Source: Planctomycetota bacterium (GTDB lineage Bacteria > Planctomycetota > Planctomycetia > Isosphaerales > Isosphaeraceae). Taken from it: a stretch of 10,460 nucleotides of DNA. Position numbers and translations under genes: made by a program. The notes beneath the pieces were generated by a model. The model made no database searches, was not told the DNA's origin, and saw nothing but the letters and a program-made list of their open reading frames with translations. Each line of letters begins with the position of its first letter. The first letter of the stretch is position 1. The stretch lies in contig JAKBCQ010000031.1 of assembly GCA_021807585.1 (NCBI GenBank), positions 1-10,460 of the forward strand, read 5' to 3'. Shown here one piece after another: positions 1 through 10,404 of this stretch.

Positions 1-1991
1 CGGGGGACGGCGACGTCAAGTATCACCTCGGCTTCTCGGCGGACCATTCGACGTCGGACAATCATAAAATTCATCTCTCACTCACACCCAATCCCAGCCA
101 TCTGGAGGCGGTCGATCCCGTCGTCGAAGGACGGGTTCGAGCCAAGCAGCGGCGGTTCGGCGACCGCGAGCGGAAGCTCGGTTTACCGCTTCTGATTCAC
201 GGCGACGCGGCGTTCGCGGGACAGGGACTTGTCGCCGAGACGCTCAATCTTTCGCGACTTCCCGGGTATCGCACGGGCGGGACGATTCATGTTGTCGTGA
301 ACAATCAAATCGGTTTTACGACGGCGCCGCACGAGAGTCGATCGAGCCTATACTGCACGGACGTGGCGAAGATGATCGAGGCGCCGATTTTTCATGTGAA
401 CGGCGAGGATCCCGACGCGGTCGTTCACGTCGCGGAGTTGGCGACCGATTTTCGTCAGGCGTTCGGTCAAGACGTGGTGATCGATATGGTTTGTTATCGT
501 CGCCACGGTCATAACGAGGGGGACGAACCCGCGTTTACGCAGCCGCTGATGTATGAGAAGATCCGCGGTCGTGATACGATCCGCGACCTTTACACCGAAT
601 ATCTGATCCTCACGGGGGAGCTCACCGCCGACGAAGTGGCGACGATCGCCGAAACTTTTGAGGAGAAGTTGACCGCGATTTATAAAGAGGTACATGATCA
701 TTCCACTCCGCCTCCCGCGGCGCATCATCCGTTCACGGGGGCTTGGGCGGGGTTTTCGAATCGGTATTCGTGGGCGCCGGTCGAGACGGGGGCTCCCCTC
801 GCCGAATTGGCGCGGATTGTCGAGGCGACTTCGACCGTTCCCGACGGGTTTCACCTCAATCCCAAAATCGAACGGATCTTGTCGGCTCGGGTGAAGACGG
901 TGGAGAACAAGGGGAGCGTCGATTGGTCGTTCGCCGAGTCGCTCGCGATCGGGTCGCTCTTGCTCGAACAAACACCCGTTCGGCTGAGCGGTCAAGACAG
1001 CAGGCGGGGAACGTTTAGCCAGCGGCACGCGGTGCTCGTCGATTACAAAACGGGCGAGCGGATCATTCCGCTCAATCGGATCGCGTCCGATCAGGCTGAG
1101 TTATGTGTTTATGATAGCATGCTTTCAGAGGCGGCGGTTCTCGGGTTTGATTACGGGTATTCGCTCGACGAGCCTCGGATGTTAATCATGTGGGAGGCGC
1201 AGTTCGGCGATTTCGCCAATGGCGCACAGGTGATTATTGATCAATTCATCGTCTCGGGCGAGTCGAAGTGGGGTCGATCGAGCGGATTGGTGATGCTTTT
1301 GCCGCACGGTTACGAGGGTCAGGGGGCGGAGCATTCGAGCGCCCGGTTGGAACGGTTCCTCTCGCTTTGCGCCGAGGAGAATATTCAAGTCGTGAGCGCG
1401 ACGACCCCGGCGCAATATTTTCATTTATTGAGACGTCAGGTGCGGCGTGATTTTCGCAAGCCGCTGGTGGTGATGACGCCGAAGAGTTTATTGAGGCATA
1501 AGGCCGCGGTGTCGCCGGTCGACGAATTGACCTCGGGTCGCTTCCGCGAGGTGATCGACGACGTGATCGATCCCGATCGCGTTCGGCGCGTGCTCGTTTG
1601 TTCGGGTAAAGTGTATTACGACTTGGTCGCGCGGCGCGAGGAGGTCGGCAAGACGCGTGAGGTGGCGATCGTCCGGCTTGAGCAATTTTATCCGTGGCCC
1701 GCGGACGCCTTGCGCGGCGCGTTGGGGCGGTATCGGAACGCGCGGGAGTGGGTTTGGGTTCAAGAAGAATCGCACAACATGGGGGGGTGGTTCTTCACGG
1801 CGCCGCGTTTGAATGAGTTGATGGGCGTTTCGTTCGAGTATGTCGGACGCGACGCGAGCGCCAGTCCGGCGACGGGATCGCACGCGGTACACGATCGCGA
1901 GCAAGCCGAGTTGGTCGCCGCGGCGATTGGCGCCTCGGTTCCACATCTCGTCACATCAACCCCTTTGGTCGCATTTTCGAGCAAGGAGTAA
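1..1991 (+). CDS. sucA: 2-oxoglutarate dehydrogenase E1 component, C-terminal two-thirds (5' end outside window)
   Basis: This is the thiamine-diphosphate-dependent decarboxylase of the cytoplasmic 2-oxoglutarate dehydrogenase complex, which decarboxylates 2-oxoglutarate and passes the succinyl group to the lipoyl arm of E2. The frame is open from base 3 to the TAA at 1989-1991 (662 codons). The first visible residues, GDGDVKYHLGFS, match the SucA region near residue 300 of the ~930-residue family, so about a third is missing to the left. The GTG at 297 is an internal valine, not a start. Visible family landmarks are HGDAAFAGQG (198-227) leading to NNQIGF (300-317), the thiamine-diphosphate/Mg binding stretch; CYRRHGHNEGDEP (492-530); WEAQFGDFANGAQ (1191-1229); and PHGYEGQG (1302-1325). 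The C-terminal PASASP motif is also present. The gene is intact within the window and heads an operon with E2 and E3. The identification is very secure because long stretches match E. coli SucA from memory. Confidence 0.97.
   Translation, partial: GDGDVKYHLGFSADHSTSDNHKIHLSLTPNPSHLEAVDPVVEGRVRAKQRRFGDRERKLGLPLLIHGDAAFAGQGLVAETLNLSRLPGYRTGGTIHVVVNNQIGFTTAPHESRSSLYCTDVAKMIEAPIFHVNGEDPDAVVHVAELATDFRQAFGQDVVIDMVCYRRHGHNEGDEPAFTQPLMYEKIRGRDTIRDLYTEYLILTGELTADEVATIAETFEEKLTAIYKEVHDHSTPPPAAHHPFTGAWAGFSNRYSWAPVETGAPLAELARIVEATSTVPDGFHLNPKIERILSARVKTVENKGSVDWSFAESLAIGSLLLEQTPVRLSGQDSRRGTFSQRHAVLVDYKTGERIIPLNRIASDQAELCVYDSMLSEAAVLGFDYGYSLDEPRMLIMWEAQFGDFANGAQVIIDQFIVSGESKWGRSSGLVMLLPHGYEGQGAEHSSARLERFLSLCAEENIQVVSATTPAQYFHLLRRQVRRDFRKPLVVMTPKSLLRHKAAVSPVDELTSGRFREVIDDVIDPDRVRRVLVCSGKVYYDLVARREEVGKTREVAIVRLEQFYPWPADALRGALGRYRNAREWVWVQEESHNMGGWFFTAPRLNELMGVSFEYVGRDASASPATGSHAVHDREQAELVAAAIGASVPHLVTSTPLVAFSSKE
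1983..1988 (+). promoter_or_regulatory. Ribosome binding site of sucB inside the sucA 3' end
   Basis: AAGGAG lies directly before the sucA TAA and 12 nt before the sucB ATG. The Shine-Dalgarno sequence is therefore inside sucA coding sequence, which suggests that ribosomes finishing sucA help initiate sucB. It also supports the ATG at 2001 as the sucB start. Confidence 0.8.
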
Positions 1992-2000
1992 CGCGAGCCG

Positions 2001-3284
2001 ATGGCCACCGTATCGATCAAAGTGCCTGGAGTTGGAGAGTCGATCACCGAGGGAATCCTGGCGCGTTGGCTGAAGTCCGACGGCGCCGCGGTGAAAGCGG
2101 GCGAGCCGCTTTACGAGCTCGAAACCGATAAGGCGAGCAACGTCGTACCCGCGCCTTCCTCGGGGGTTTTGCGGGTGAAAACCGCCGAGGGAACGACGGT
2201 CGCGATCGGCGCCGAAATCGGCGTGATCGACTCGTCGGCGACCGCGTCGGTTCCCGCTCGGGTCGACGGCGCGGCGGGGGGCGCTTCGGTTGCGGCGGGC
2301 TCGGCTTCGACGAGCACGACGGCTTCGCGCTCCGATTCGGCGATCGCGGCGTCGGTGAACGGCGGCGAAGCCAAAGAGATTCATCTTTCTCCCGCGGTGC
2401 GTCGGCTCGTCGTCGAGGAACGGGTCGATCCCGCGAACATCGCCGCGACCGGTCCCGGCGGCAGATTGACTAAAGGAGATGTTCTTGAGCATATGTCAGC
2501 TTCTTCTTCAGCCGCTCCGCCGCGCGAGTCCGCCGCGGCGCCGCTTCAGCCCGCCGCCGCGGTGAAACCGAGCGCGACGTCGGTTCCACGCGAAACGCGG
2601 AAACGGATGAGCGGGATTCGCCAAAAAATCGCCCAGCGGCTCGTCGAGGCGCAGCGCACCGCGGCGATCCTCACGACGTTCAACGAAGCCGACATGTCGG
2701 CGATCATGGATCTACGAAATAAATACAAAGAAACGTTTAAAAATAAGCATTCGGTCGGTCTTGGATTCATGTCGTTTTTCGTCAAGGCCGCGGTCGAGGC
2801 GTTGCGGGAATATCCGGCGGTGAACGCGCGGGTCGAGGGATCGGACATTGTTTATCACAACGTGTACGACGTGGGAGTGGCGGTGAGCACCGAGCGCGGG
2901 CTGATGGTTCCGGTGGTGCGCGACGCCGACAAGCTTTCGTTCGCCGGGATCGAAAAGGCGATCGCGGCGTATGCGGTCAAGGCGCGTGAGGGGACGATTT
3001 CGGTCGCGGACCTTCAAGGCGGAACGTTCACGATCACCAACGGCGGCGTGTTCGGTTCGCTCCTTTCGACGCCGATCCTCAACCCCCCCCAAAGCGGGAT
3101 CCTCGGCATGCACGCGATCCAGAATCGCCCCGTCGCACGCGGCGATCAGGTGGTCATCCGTCCGATGATGTATCTTGCACTTTCGTATGATCATAGAATT
3201 GTCGATGGGCGCGAGGCCGTGAGCTTCCTGGTGAAGATCAAGGAGAAGGTCGAGAGCCCCGAGCGTCTGATGCTCGACATATGA
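2001..3284 (+). CDS. sucB: Dihydrolipoyllysine succinyltransferase, E2 component of 2-oxoglutarate dehydrogenase
   Basis: E2 is the structural core of the complex. It carries the succinyl group on a lipoyl arm and transfers it to CoA. The protein has 427 residues, a normal length for a single-lipoyl E2. Domains in order: lipoyl domain (residues 1-77) with the lipoylated lysine K44 in ETDKAS; an Ala/Ser/Thr-rich flexible linker (about 78-125); a peripheral subunit-binding domain (about 127-165, SPAVRRL and [11 protein letters not shown]); a second Ala/Pro-rich linker; and the catalytic acyltransferase domain (about 198-427) ending in DHRIVDG with catalytic H398 and D402. The segment [15 protein letters not shown] (about 225-239) is typical of succinyl- rather than acetyltransferases, which agrees with the sucA neighbour. 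An 8-C homopolymer at 3083-3090 lies in the catalytic domain, but the frame stays intact through it. The start has a good Shine-Dalgarno sequence in the end of sucA. Confidence 0.97.
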   Translation: MATVSIKVPGVGESITEGILARWLKSDGAAVKAGEPLYELETDKASNVVPAPSSGVLRVKTAEGTTVAIGAEIGVIDSSATASVPARVDGAAGGASVAAGSASTSTTASRSDSAIAASVNGGEAKEIHLSPAVRRLVVEERVDPANIAATGPGGRLTKGDVLEHMSASSSAAPPRESAAAPLQPAAAVKPSATSVPRETRKRMSGIRQKIAQRLVEAQRTAAILTTFNEADMSAIMDLRNKYKETFKNKHSVGLGFMSFFVKAAVEALREYPAVNARVEGSDIVYHNVYDVGVAVSTERGLMVPVVRDADKLSFAGIEKAIAAYAVKAREGTISVADLQGGTFTITNGGVFGSLLSTPILNPPQSGILGMHAIQNRPVARGDQVVIRPMMYLALSYDHRIVDGREAVSFLVKIKEKVESPERLMLDI

Positions 3285-3310
3285 TCGTATTCGGCGGGGT
3301 TGATAGCGGC

Positions 3311-3335
3311 CGATCGGCAAAAGCTTCGCCGATCG
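3311..3335 (+). other. Hairpin in the sucB-lpd spacer
   Basis: CGATCGGC (3311-3318) and GCCGATCG (3328-3335) are perfect 8-bp inverted repeats around the 9-nt loop AAAAGCTTC. No T-run follows, so this is not a standard intrinsic terminator. It could stabilise or process the polycistronic mRNA, or partially attenuate transcription into the E3 gene. The whole 122-bp spacer (3285-3406) has no other convincing element beyond the E3 ribosome binding site. Confidence 0.5.
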
Positions 3336-3406
3336 TTGCGCTTTGTTCGTCGTTCGACGTTAATTTGCAACATGCTTATCCTTTCATCTGAGAGAAGGCG
3401 AGCGAT

Positions 3407-4825
3407 ATGACGGCCGCTGGATCAAATCGGTACGACATGGTGGTGATCGGCGCGGGGCCCGGCGGTTATGTCGCGGCGATTCGCGCGGCTCAGCTTGGGA
3501 TGAAAGTCGCGTGCGTCGAGAAGCGGCCGAGTCTCGGCGGTACATGCCTGAACGTCGGATGCATTCCCAGCAAGGCGCTGCTTGATTCGAGCGAGCTTTA
3601 TCATCTCGCCGAGGCGCGGTTCAAGACTCATGGAATTCGCGTCGACAAGCTCGGGGTCGATTTGCCGGCGATGCTGGCTCGAAAAGATAAAGTCGTGAAA
3701 GAATTAACCGACGGCGTTCGGTTTTTGTTCAAGAAGAACAAGATCACGGCGATCGAGGGGGTGGCGAAGATCGAGGCGCCCGGTAAAGTGTCGGTTCGAG
3801 GGGGCGACGGTGGCGACGTTTCGCTTGAGGCTTCGCACATTGTCGTCGCGACGGGGAGCGTTCCGGTCGAGTTGCCGTTTCTCAAGTTCGACGGCAAGAC
3901 GGTTGTCAGTTCGACCGAGGCGCTCTGTTTTGATCGCGTTCCGGAACACCTCGTCGTGGTCGGCGGGGGTTACATCGGGCTCGAGCTGGGTTCGGTATGG
4001 CGCAGGTTGGGGTCGAAAGTGACCGTCGTCGAATTTCTCCCGCGGATCACGCCGCTCGCCGACGTCGAGATCGGCGGCCTGCTCCATAAGAGCCTCGCCA
4101 AACAGGGGCTCGAATTTCAGCTTGAAACGAAAGTGACCGGAATCGAACATCAGAACGGCCGAGCGAACGTGCGCGCCGAGACGAATCATGGAGGATCGCT
4201 TTCTTATTCATGCGATCGTGTGCTTGTGGCCGTGGGACGACGCGCCTTCGCCGACAAGCTCGGTTTGGAGGAGCTTGGCGCCAAGATCGATCCCAAGACG
4301 GGGAAGATCGCGGTCGACACGCGATATCGGACGAATGTTGAGGGTATTTACGCGATCGGCGACGTGATCGACGGACCGATGCTGGCGCACAAGGCCGAGG
4401 ACGAAGGGATCGCCGTCGCCGAGATCATCGCCGGGAAAGCGGGTCATGTCGATTACGATACGATTCCGAGCGTCATCTACACGTGGCCCGAGATGGCGAG
4501 CGTGGGATTGACCGAGGAGCAAGCGAAAAGCAAAGGTTTAACATATAAAGTGGGCAAATTCCCGTTTTTGGCGAACGGTCGCGCCAAGGCGATGGACGAG
4601 ACCGAGGGGGTGGTGAAGGTTTTGGCCGATTCCAAGACCGATCGCTTGCTCGGCGTTCATATCTTGGGTCCGCGCGCCTCGGATATGATCGCCGAGGCGG
4701 TCGCGGTGATGGAATTCGGCGGAAGCGCCGAGGACATAGCGCGGACGTGCCACGCGCACCCGACGCTCTCCGAGGCGTTCAAAGAGGCGGCGCTCGCCGT
4801 GGATAAACGAGCAATCCATATGTAA
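3407..4825 (+). CDS. lpdA: Dihydrolipoyl dehydrogenase (E3)
   Basis: This FAD-dependent disulfide oxidoreductase reoxidises the dihydrolipoyl arm of E2 and reduces NAD+. The protein has 472 residues, normal for the family. Visible features: the N-terminal FAD-binding GAGPGG (residues 15-20); the redox-active disulfide in GGTCLNVGCIP (C47 and C52); the NAD-binding GGGYIG (186-191); the second FAD motif AIGD (316-319); and the C-terminal dimer-interface dyad in HAHPTLSE (H451, E456). All catalytic residues are present. The ATG at 3407 is preceded by AGAAGG (3393-3398) 8 nt upstream, and the GAGPGG fold begins directly after a short N-terminus, so the start is well supported. As the last gene of the suc operon it probably serves 2-oxoglutarate dehydrogenase; it may also serve pyruvate dehydrogenase or the glycine cleavage system, which commonly share an E3. 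Confidence 0.97.
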   Translation: MTAAGSNRYDMVVIGAGPGGYVAAIRAAQLGMKVACVEKRPSLGGTCLNVGCIPSKALLDSSELYHLAEARFKTHGIRVDKLGVDLPAMLARKDKVVKELTDGVRFLFKKNKITAIEGVAKIEAPGKVSVRGGDGGDVSLEASHIVVATGSVPVELPFLKFDGKTVVSSTEALCFDRVPEHLVVVGGGYIGLELGSVWRRLGSKVTVVEFLPRITPLADVEIGGLLHKSLAKQGLEFQLETKVTGIEHQNGRANVRAETNHGGSLSYSCDRVLVAVGRRAFADKLGLEELGAKIDPKTGKIAVDTRYRTNVEGIYAIGDVIDGPMLAHKAEDEGIAVAEIIAGKAGHVDYDTIPSVIYTWPEMASVGLTEEQAKSKGLTYKVGKFPFLANGRAKAMDETEGVVKVLADSKTDRLLGVHILGPRASDMIAEAVAVMEFGGSAEDIARTCHAHPTLSEAFKEAALAVDKRAIHM

Positions 4826-4852
4826 TTGTGTGAATTGCTGTTTGGTTTTTCG

Positions 4853-4872
4853 CCGTGTCGAACGCGGTTTTT
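4853..4872 (+). terminator. Intrinsic terminator of the suc operon
   Basis: CCGTGT (4853-4858) pairs with ACGCGG (4862-4867), six pairs including one G-U, around a CGA loop, and is followed at once by five T (4868-4872). It lies 28 nt after the lpdA stop. The reverse orientation has no T-run, so it serves the + strand only. The last T coincides with the last base of the stop codon of the convergent response regulator gene. Confidence 0.65.
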
Positions 4873-5834
4873 CACTTTTCCCGCGGGCGGGCGCGTTTGA
4901 TCAGCCTGATCCGATTGCCGGAGTCGTTATGGATCATCTGATCCATAAATGTGCGAATCAGCAATAATCCTCTACCGCCGACGCGCATCAGGTCTTCGGG
5001 GTCGATCGGTCGGTTGAGGATCGCGATATCGAAACCCGGTCCCTGATCGACGATCTCGTAAACGACCCCCTCGCGATTGATCTCGGAGTGAATCTCGACG
5101 GTTCGATTTGCGTACGGAGCGATCGATCTTCGGGCGTCGGCGAGCCGATAAAACTCGCGTTCGTCGTCTTGTCGGAGATCCGAACTCACCTCGAGATTGC
5201 CGTGATAGATCGCGTTCGCCAGCGCCTCGCGCAGCGCCATCGCGATCCTCATCCGCGCGTTCTCATCGAATATATTCATGCTTGATAAATCATCTTGGAA
5301 CATCTGAATGAGAGGATCGATGAGATCGGGATCGTTTTCGAGCCGAACGCCCACGACGCGTCGTTCGATCGAAGCGTGCAGCCGGTTGCGGCGTTTTTTA
5401 TGTTCGGAAACCGCGAGAACCTGACGGATCGTCTCGACGAGCTCGCGCGCCAACGACTTTTTCGGGACGTAGCTCGCCGCTCCCCGTTTTAGCGCCTCCA
5501 TCGCGGTTTCTTCGCTGCCGCACGCGGTCATCAGCACGACGGGTATCGAAGGATATCGCACCTTAACATGTTCAACCAACCCCAGACCGTCGAGCGAGGG
5601 CATCTGTAAATCGGTCAGGACGATCGATACGGGTTCGGAGTCGAGCTTCGCCAACGCCTCGACTCCGTCGCGCGCCGTGATCGCCGCGAAATCGTCGATC
5701 TTGTCGATCAATCCCGCCACCAATCGCCGGTCGAAAGGCGAATCGTCGACCACGAGAATTACCGATCGCCGTTCGCGAATCATGGGCGCCGCCGGAACCT
5801 CGGCGGAGTCCTCGGATATTGATAGAGTGTTCAT
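4872..5834 (-). CDS. Response regulator with receiver domain and RsbW-like (HATPase_c_2) output
   Basis: The predicted protein is cytoplasmic, 320 residues. After a ~22-residue N-terminal extension comes a complete receiver domain (about 24-144, counting the ATG at 5834 as 1): acidic pair D30-D31, phosphoacceptor D75 in LTDLQMPSLDG, T103 and K125. A basic linker (KKRRNR) leads to a GHKL ATPase domain (about 165-320) with an N-box (E203, N207, then HGN), G1 box DQGPGF (D263) and G2 box GGRGL (286-290). It lacks a HisKA dimerisation domain, so it is not a sensor kinase. The output resembles RsbW/SpoIIAB-type anti-sigma serine kinases, so phosphorylation of D75 probably controls binding to, or phosphorylation of, an anti-sigma antagonist or sigma factor. 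An upstream TTG (5835-5837) is possible, but the ATG has GAGAG (5848-5844) 9 nt away. The gene lies downstream of the hybrid kinase on the same strand. Domain calls are firm; the target is unknown. Confidence 0.9.
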   Translation of the reverse strand: MNTLSISEDSAEVPAAPMIRERRSVILVVDDSPFDRRLVAGLIDKIDDFAAITARDGVEALAKLDSEPVSIVLTDLQMPSLDGLGLVEHVKVRYPSIPVVLMTACGSEETAMEALKRGAASYVPKKSLARELVETIRQVLAVSEHKKRRNRLHASIERRVVGVRLENDPDLIDPLIQMFQDDLSSMNIFDENARMRIAMALREALANAIYHGNLEVSSDLRQDDEREFYRLADARRSIAPYANRTVEIHSEINREGVVYEIVDQGPGFDIAILNRPIDPEDLMRVGGRGLLLIRTFMDQMIHNDSGNRIRLIKRARPREK

Positions 5835-5843
5835 CAAAAATAA

Positions 5844-5860
5844 CTCTCACTAAGAATGAG
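5844..5860 (-). promoter_or_regulatory. Response regulator Shine-Dalgarno sequence partly held in a hairpin
   Basis: On the - strand, CTCATT (5860-5855) can pair with AGTGAG (5851-5846), six pairs with one U-G, around a CTT loop. The GAGAG Shine-Dalgarno sequence (5848-5844) overlaps the 3' arm, so the fold could lower translation initiation. The stem is short, and its role is inferred. Confidence 0.35.
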
Positions 5861-5870
5861 GGCGGTTCAT

Positions 5871-5931
5871 CGAACGTTCGCGTCGAACTCATCTATGAAT
5901 GAAATAGTGAATAAATACATGTATTACGTAA
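5871..5931. promoter_or_regulatory. Palindromes in the spacer between the kinase and response regulator genes
   Basis: The 103-bp spacer carries three perfect palindromes: CGAACGTTCG (5871-5880), AATACATGTATT (5914-5925) and TTACGTAA (5924-5931). The last two overlap by two bases just after the kinase stop codon. The region is AT-rich compared with its flanks. They may be operator sites or part of a separate promoter for the response regulator. I see no convincing -35/-10 pair and no GC-rich terminator for the kinase gene. Confidence 0.3.
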
Positions 5932-5937
5932 CTCCGG

Positions 5938-9486
<3,549 letters not shown>

Positions 9487-9487
9487 T

Positions 9488-10150
9488 TTACCGCGTTCCT
9501 TGATGATGAACGACTCGATCCGCCGACGCTAGATCGGCGGTCGCCGATTCGTCATAAATGGGACATCCAAACACTGGTTGAAACGTTTCGGCGATTCCGC
9601 CGTCGAGAGCCGCCTTGACGACGGCATCACATCCGGGGTTGTCTCCAGAGTGGCCGCGCGACGCGGTGATTCCGCCGAAATAGAGGCGACTTCCGTTGCG
9701 ATTGAAGAGCGCGACGTGTCCTGAAGTGGCGGCGCCGAAGCGGCGCGCTTCGATTCCATCGGGGTCGATCCGAACGTCGACGCCGGGTATCGCCGCGGCG
9801 CGTCTTCGGTGAGCCGTGCGCGTCCAAGAATCGGCGGATGATCGCGGTCGATAAAGCATCACGATGATTCGTAATTCGCCGTGCGTTTTGGCGGCGATGC
9901 GATCGAGTTCCTCAAGGCTCGCGGCGAGGCAAGGGCATTTGGGATGAGCGAAGACGATCAGCGTGGGGAGAGTGCGATCGAGCGGAATCCGCGTGTCGGC
10001 GGGCCACGTCCTCGGAGTTTTGCCAATGACTCCCGGGGTCGCGTCGTGCAAGCCGAGCAAAATGATTCCGCAACCGACCGGAACGCCCCACGCGCCGAGG
10101 AGCAGAATCCAAAATGATCGCGAATTCTTTTTTTCGATTGACGATCGCAT
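9488..10150 (-). CDS. Membrane-anchored thioredoxin-like protein with CPC motif (RedB-like)
   Basis: The predicted protein has 220 residues: a basic start, one hydrophobic segment (about 13-34, an uncleaved signal anchor or signal peptide) and a thioredoxin-fold-like domain. The strand TLPTLIVFAHP runs straight into KCPCLAASLEEL, with C72 and C74, at the place where thioredoxins carry CxxC. Further landmarks are PGVDVRIDPDG (122-132), SGHVALFN and FGGITASRGHSGDN (158-171), which resembles a peroxiredoxin/redoxin C-terminal half. C174 and C196 (in PVFGCPI) are also present. Proteins of this look are often labelled RedB in planctomycete genomes; I recall the label but not a proven function. A role in thiol redox or metal handling outside the membrane is an inference. 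ATG 10150 is chosen over TTG 10207 because the hydrophobic segment follows directly and GGAG lies 10 nt upstream. The stop is one base from the kinase start, so the two are coupled. Confidence 0.8.
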   Translation of the reverse strand: MRSSIEKKNSRSFWILLLGAWGVPVGCGIILLGLHDATPGVIGKTPRTWPADTRIPLDRTLPTLIVFAHPKCPCLAASLEELDRIAAKTHGELRIIVMLYRPRSSADSWTRTAHRRRAAAIPGVDVRIDPDGIEARRFGAATSGHVALFNRNGSRLYFGGITASRGHSGDNPGCDAVVKAALDGGIAETFQPVFGCPIYDESATADLASADRVVHHQGTR

Positions 10151-10231
10151 GGCGACTCGGCTCCGCTCGAGACATCGACACGGCCGGTGGATATTCCTCC
10201 GGCGCAAGCTTAGTTCATCTTTTGAGGATCG

Positions 10232-10262
10232 TCGGTTCGAGGAAAAAAGTCGTTCGGTTCGA
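10232..10262. repeat. Pair of 9-bp direct repeats, 22-bp period
   Basis: TCGGTTCGA occurs at 10232-10240 and 10254-10262, 22 bp apart (two helical turns), about 80-110 bp upstream of the redB-like start. Such spacing suits a dimeric regulator. The second copy overlaps the terminator-like stem, and TCG-rich words are common in this DNA, so chance is quite possible. Confidence 0.25.
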
Positions 10263-10266
10263 CGAC
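10243..10266 (-). terminator. Terminator-like hairpin upstream of the redB-like gene
   Basis: On the - strand, GTCGT (10266-10262) pairs with ACGAC (10253-10249); two further C-G pairs form inside across a one-base bulge, leaving an AAC loop. Six T (10248-10243) follow immediately. The hairpin points toward the redB-like start 93 bp further on. It would end transcription coming from the right edge, as an attenuator if the operon promoter lies upstream of it, or as the end of a gene beyond the window. Confidence 0.45.
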
Positions 10267-10294
10267 CACGATTCGTATCGGACGATATAAGAAT

Positions 10295-10315
10295 GATCCG
10301 ATCACATAACGGATC
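10295..10315 (-). other. Hairpin in the redB-like leader
   Basis: GATCCG (10295-10300) and CGGATC (10310-10315) form a perfect 6-bp stem around a 9-nt loop. It overlaps the end of the mini-ORF and sits upstream of the terminator-like hairpin. No T-run follows it. Confidence 0.3.
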
Positions 10316-10361
10316 GATGATGACGTCGGCGTCGGCGTCTCTTCTCCATAACGGCGAACAT
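10302..10361 (-). CDS. Possible 19-codon Arg-rich leader peptide
   Basis: ATG (10361-10359) to TGA (10304-10302) encodes MFAVMEKRRRRRRHHRSVM, with six Arg codons in a row followed by two His codons. It ends 36 nt before the terminator-like hairpin and lies about 150 nt upstream of the redB-like gene, an arrangement like amino-acid-sensing leader peptides. No clear Shine-Dalgarno sequence precedes it, and the Arg run comes from a short GACGCC/GACGTC-type repeat, so it may not be translated. Confidence 0.2.
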   Translation of the reverse strand: MFAVMEKRRRRRRHHRSVM

Positions 10362-10404
10362 TATGTTGAGCGTGCGAGAATCCACGACGACCCCGTGCGC
10401 CGTC

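Noticed and set aside
297..299. GTG as the start of sucA
   Set aside because: The frame is open to the window edge and encodes the conserved thiamine-diphosphate region upstream, so this GTG is an internal valine.
348..1028. 226-codon open frame on the - strand opposite sucA
   Set aside because: It lies wholly antisense to a clearly conserved gene, its product is Arg/His-rich with no recognisable motif, and such frames arise from the codon bias of the real gene.
3353..3381. Possible promoter for lpdA (TTCGAC, 17-bp spacer, TTATCC)
   Set aside because: Only a weak match to both hexamers; such matches are expected by chance in a 122-bp spacer.
9912..10181. 89-codon frame overlapping the redB-like gene in another phase
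   Set aside because: No hydrophobic segment or motif, whereas the redB-like frame has both; kept only as a question about the orphan ribosome site.
10151..10207. TTG-started N-terminal extension (19 residues) of the redB-like protein
   Set aside because: TTG lacks a ribosome site, the extension is Arg/Cys-rich, and it would place a non-hydrophobic tail before the membrane segment; ATG 10150 fits better.
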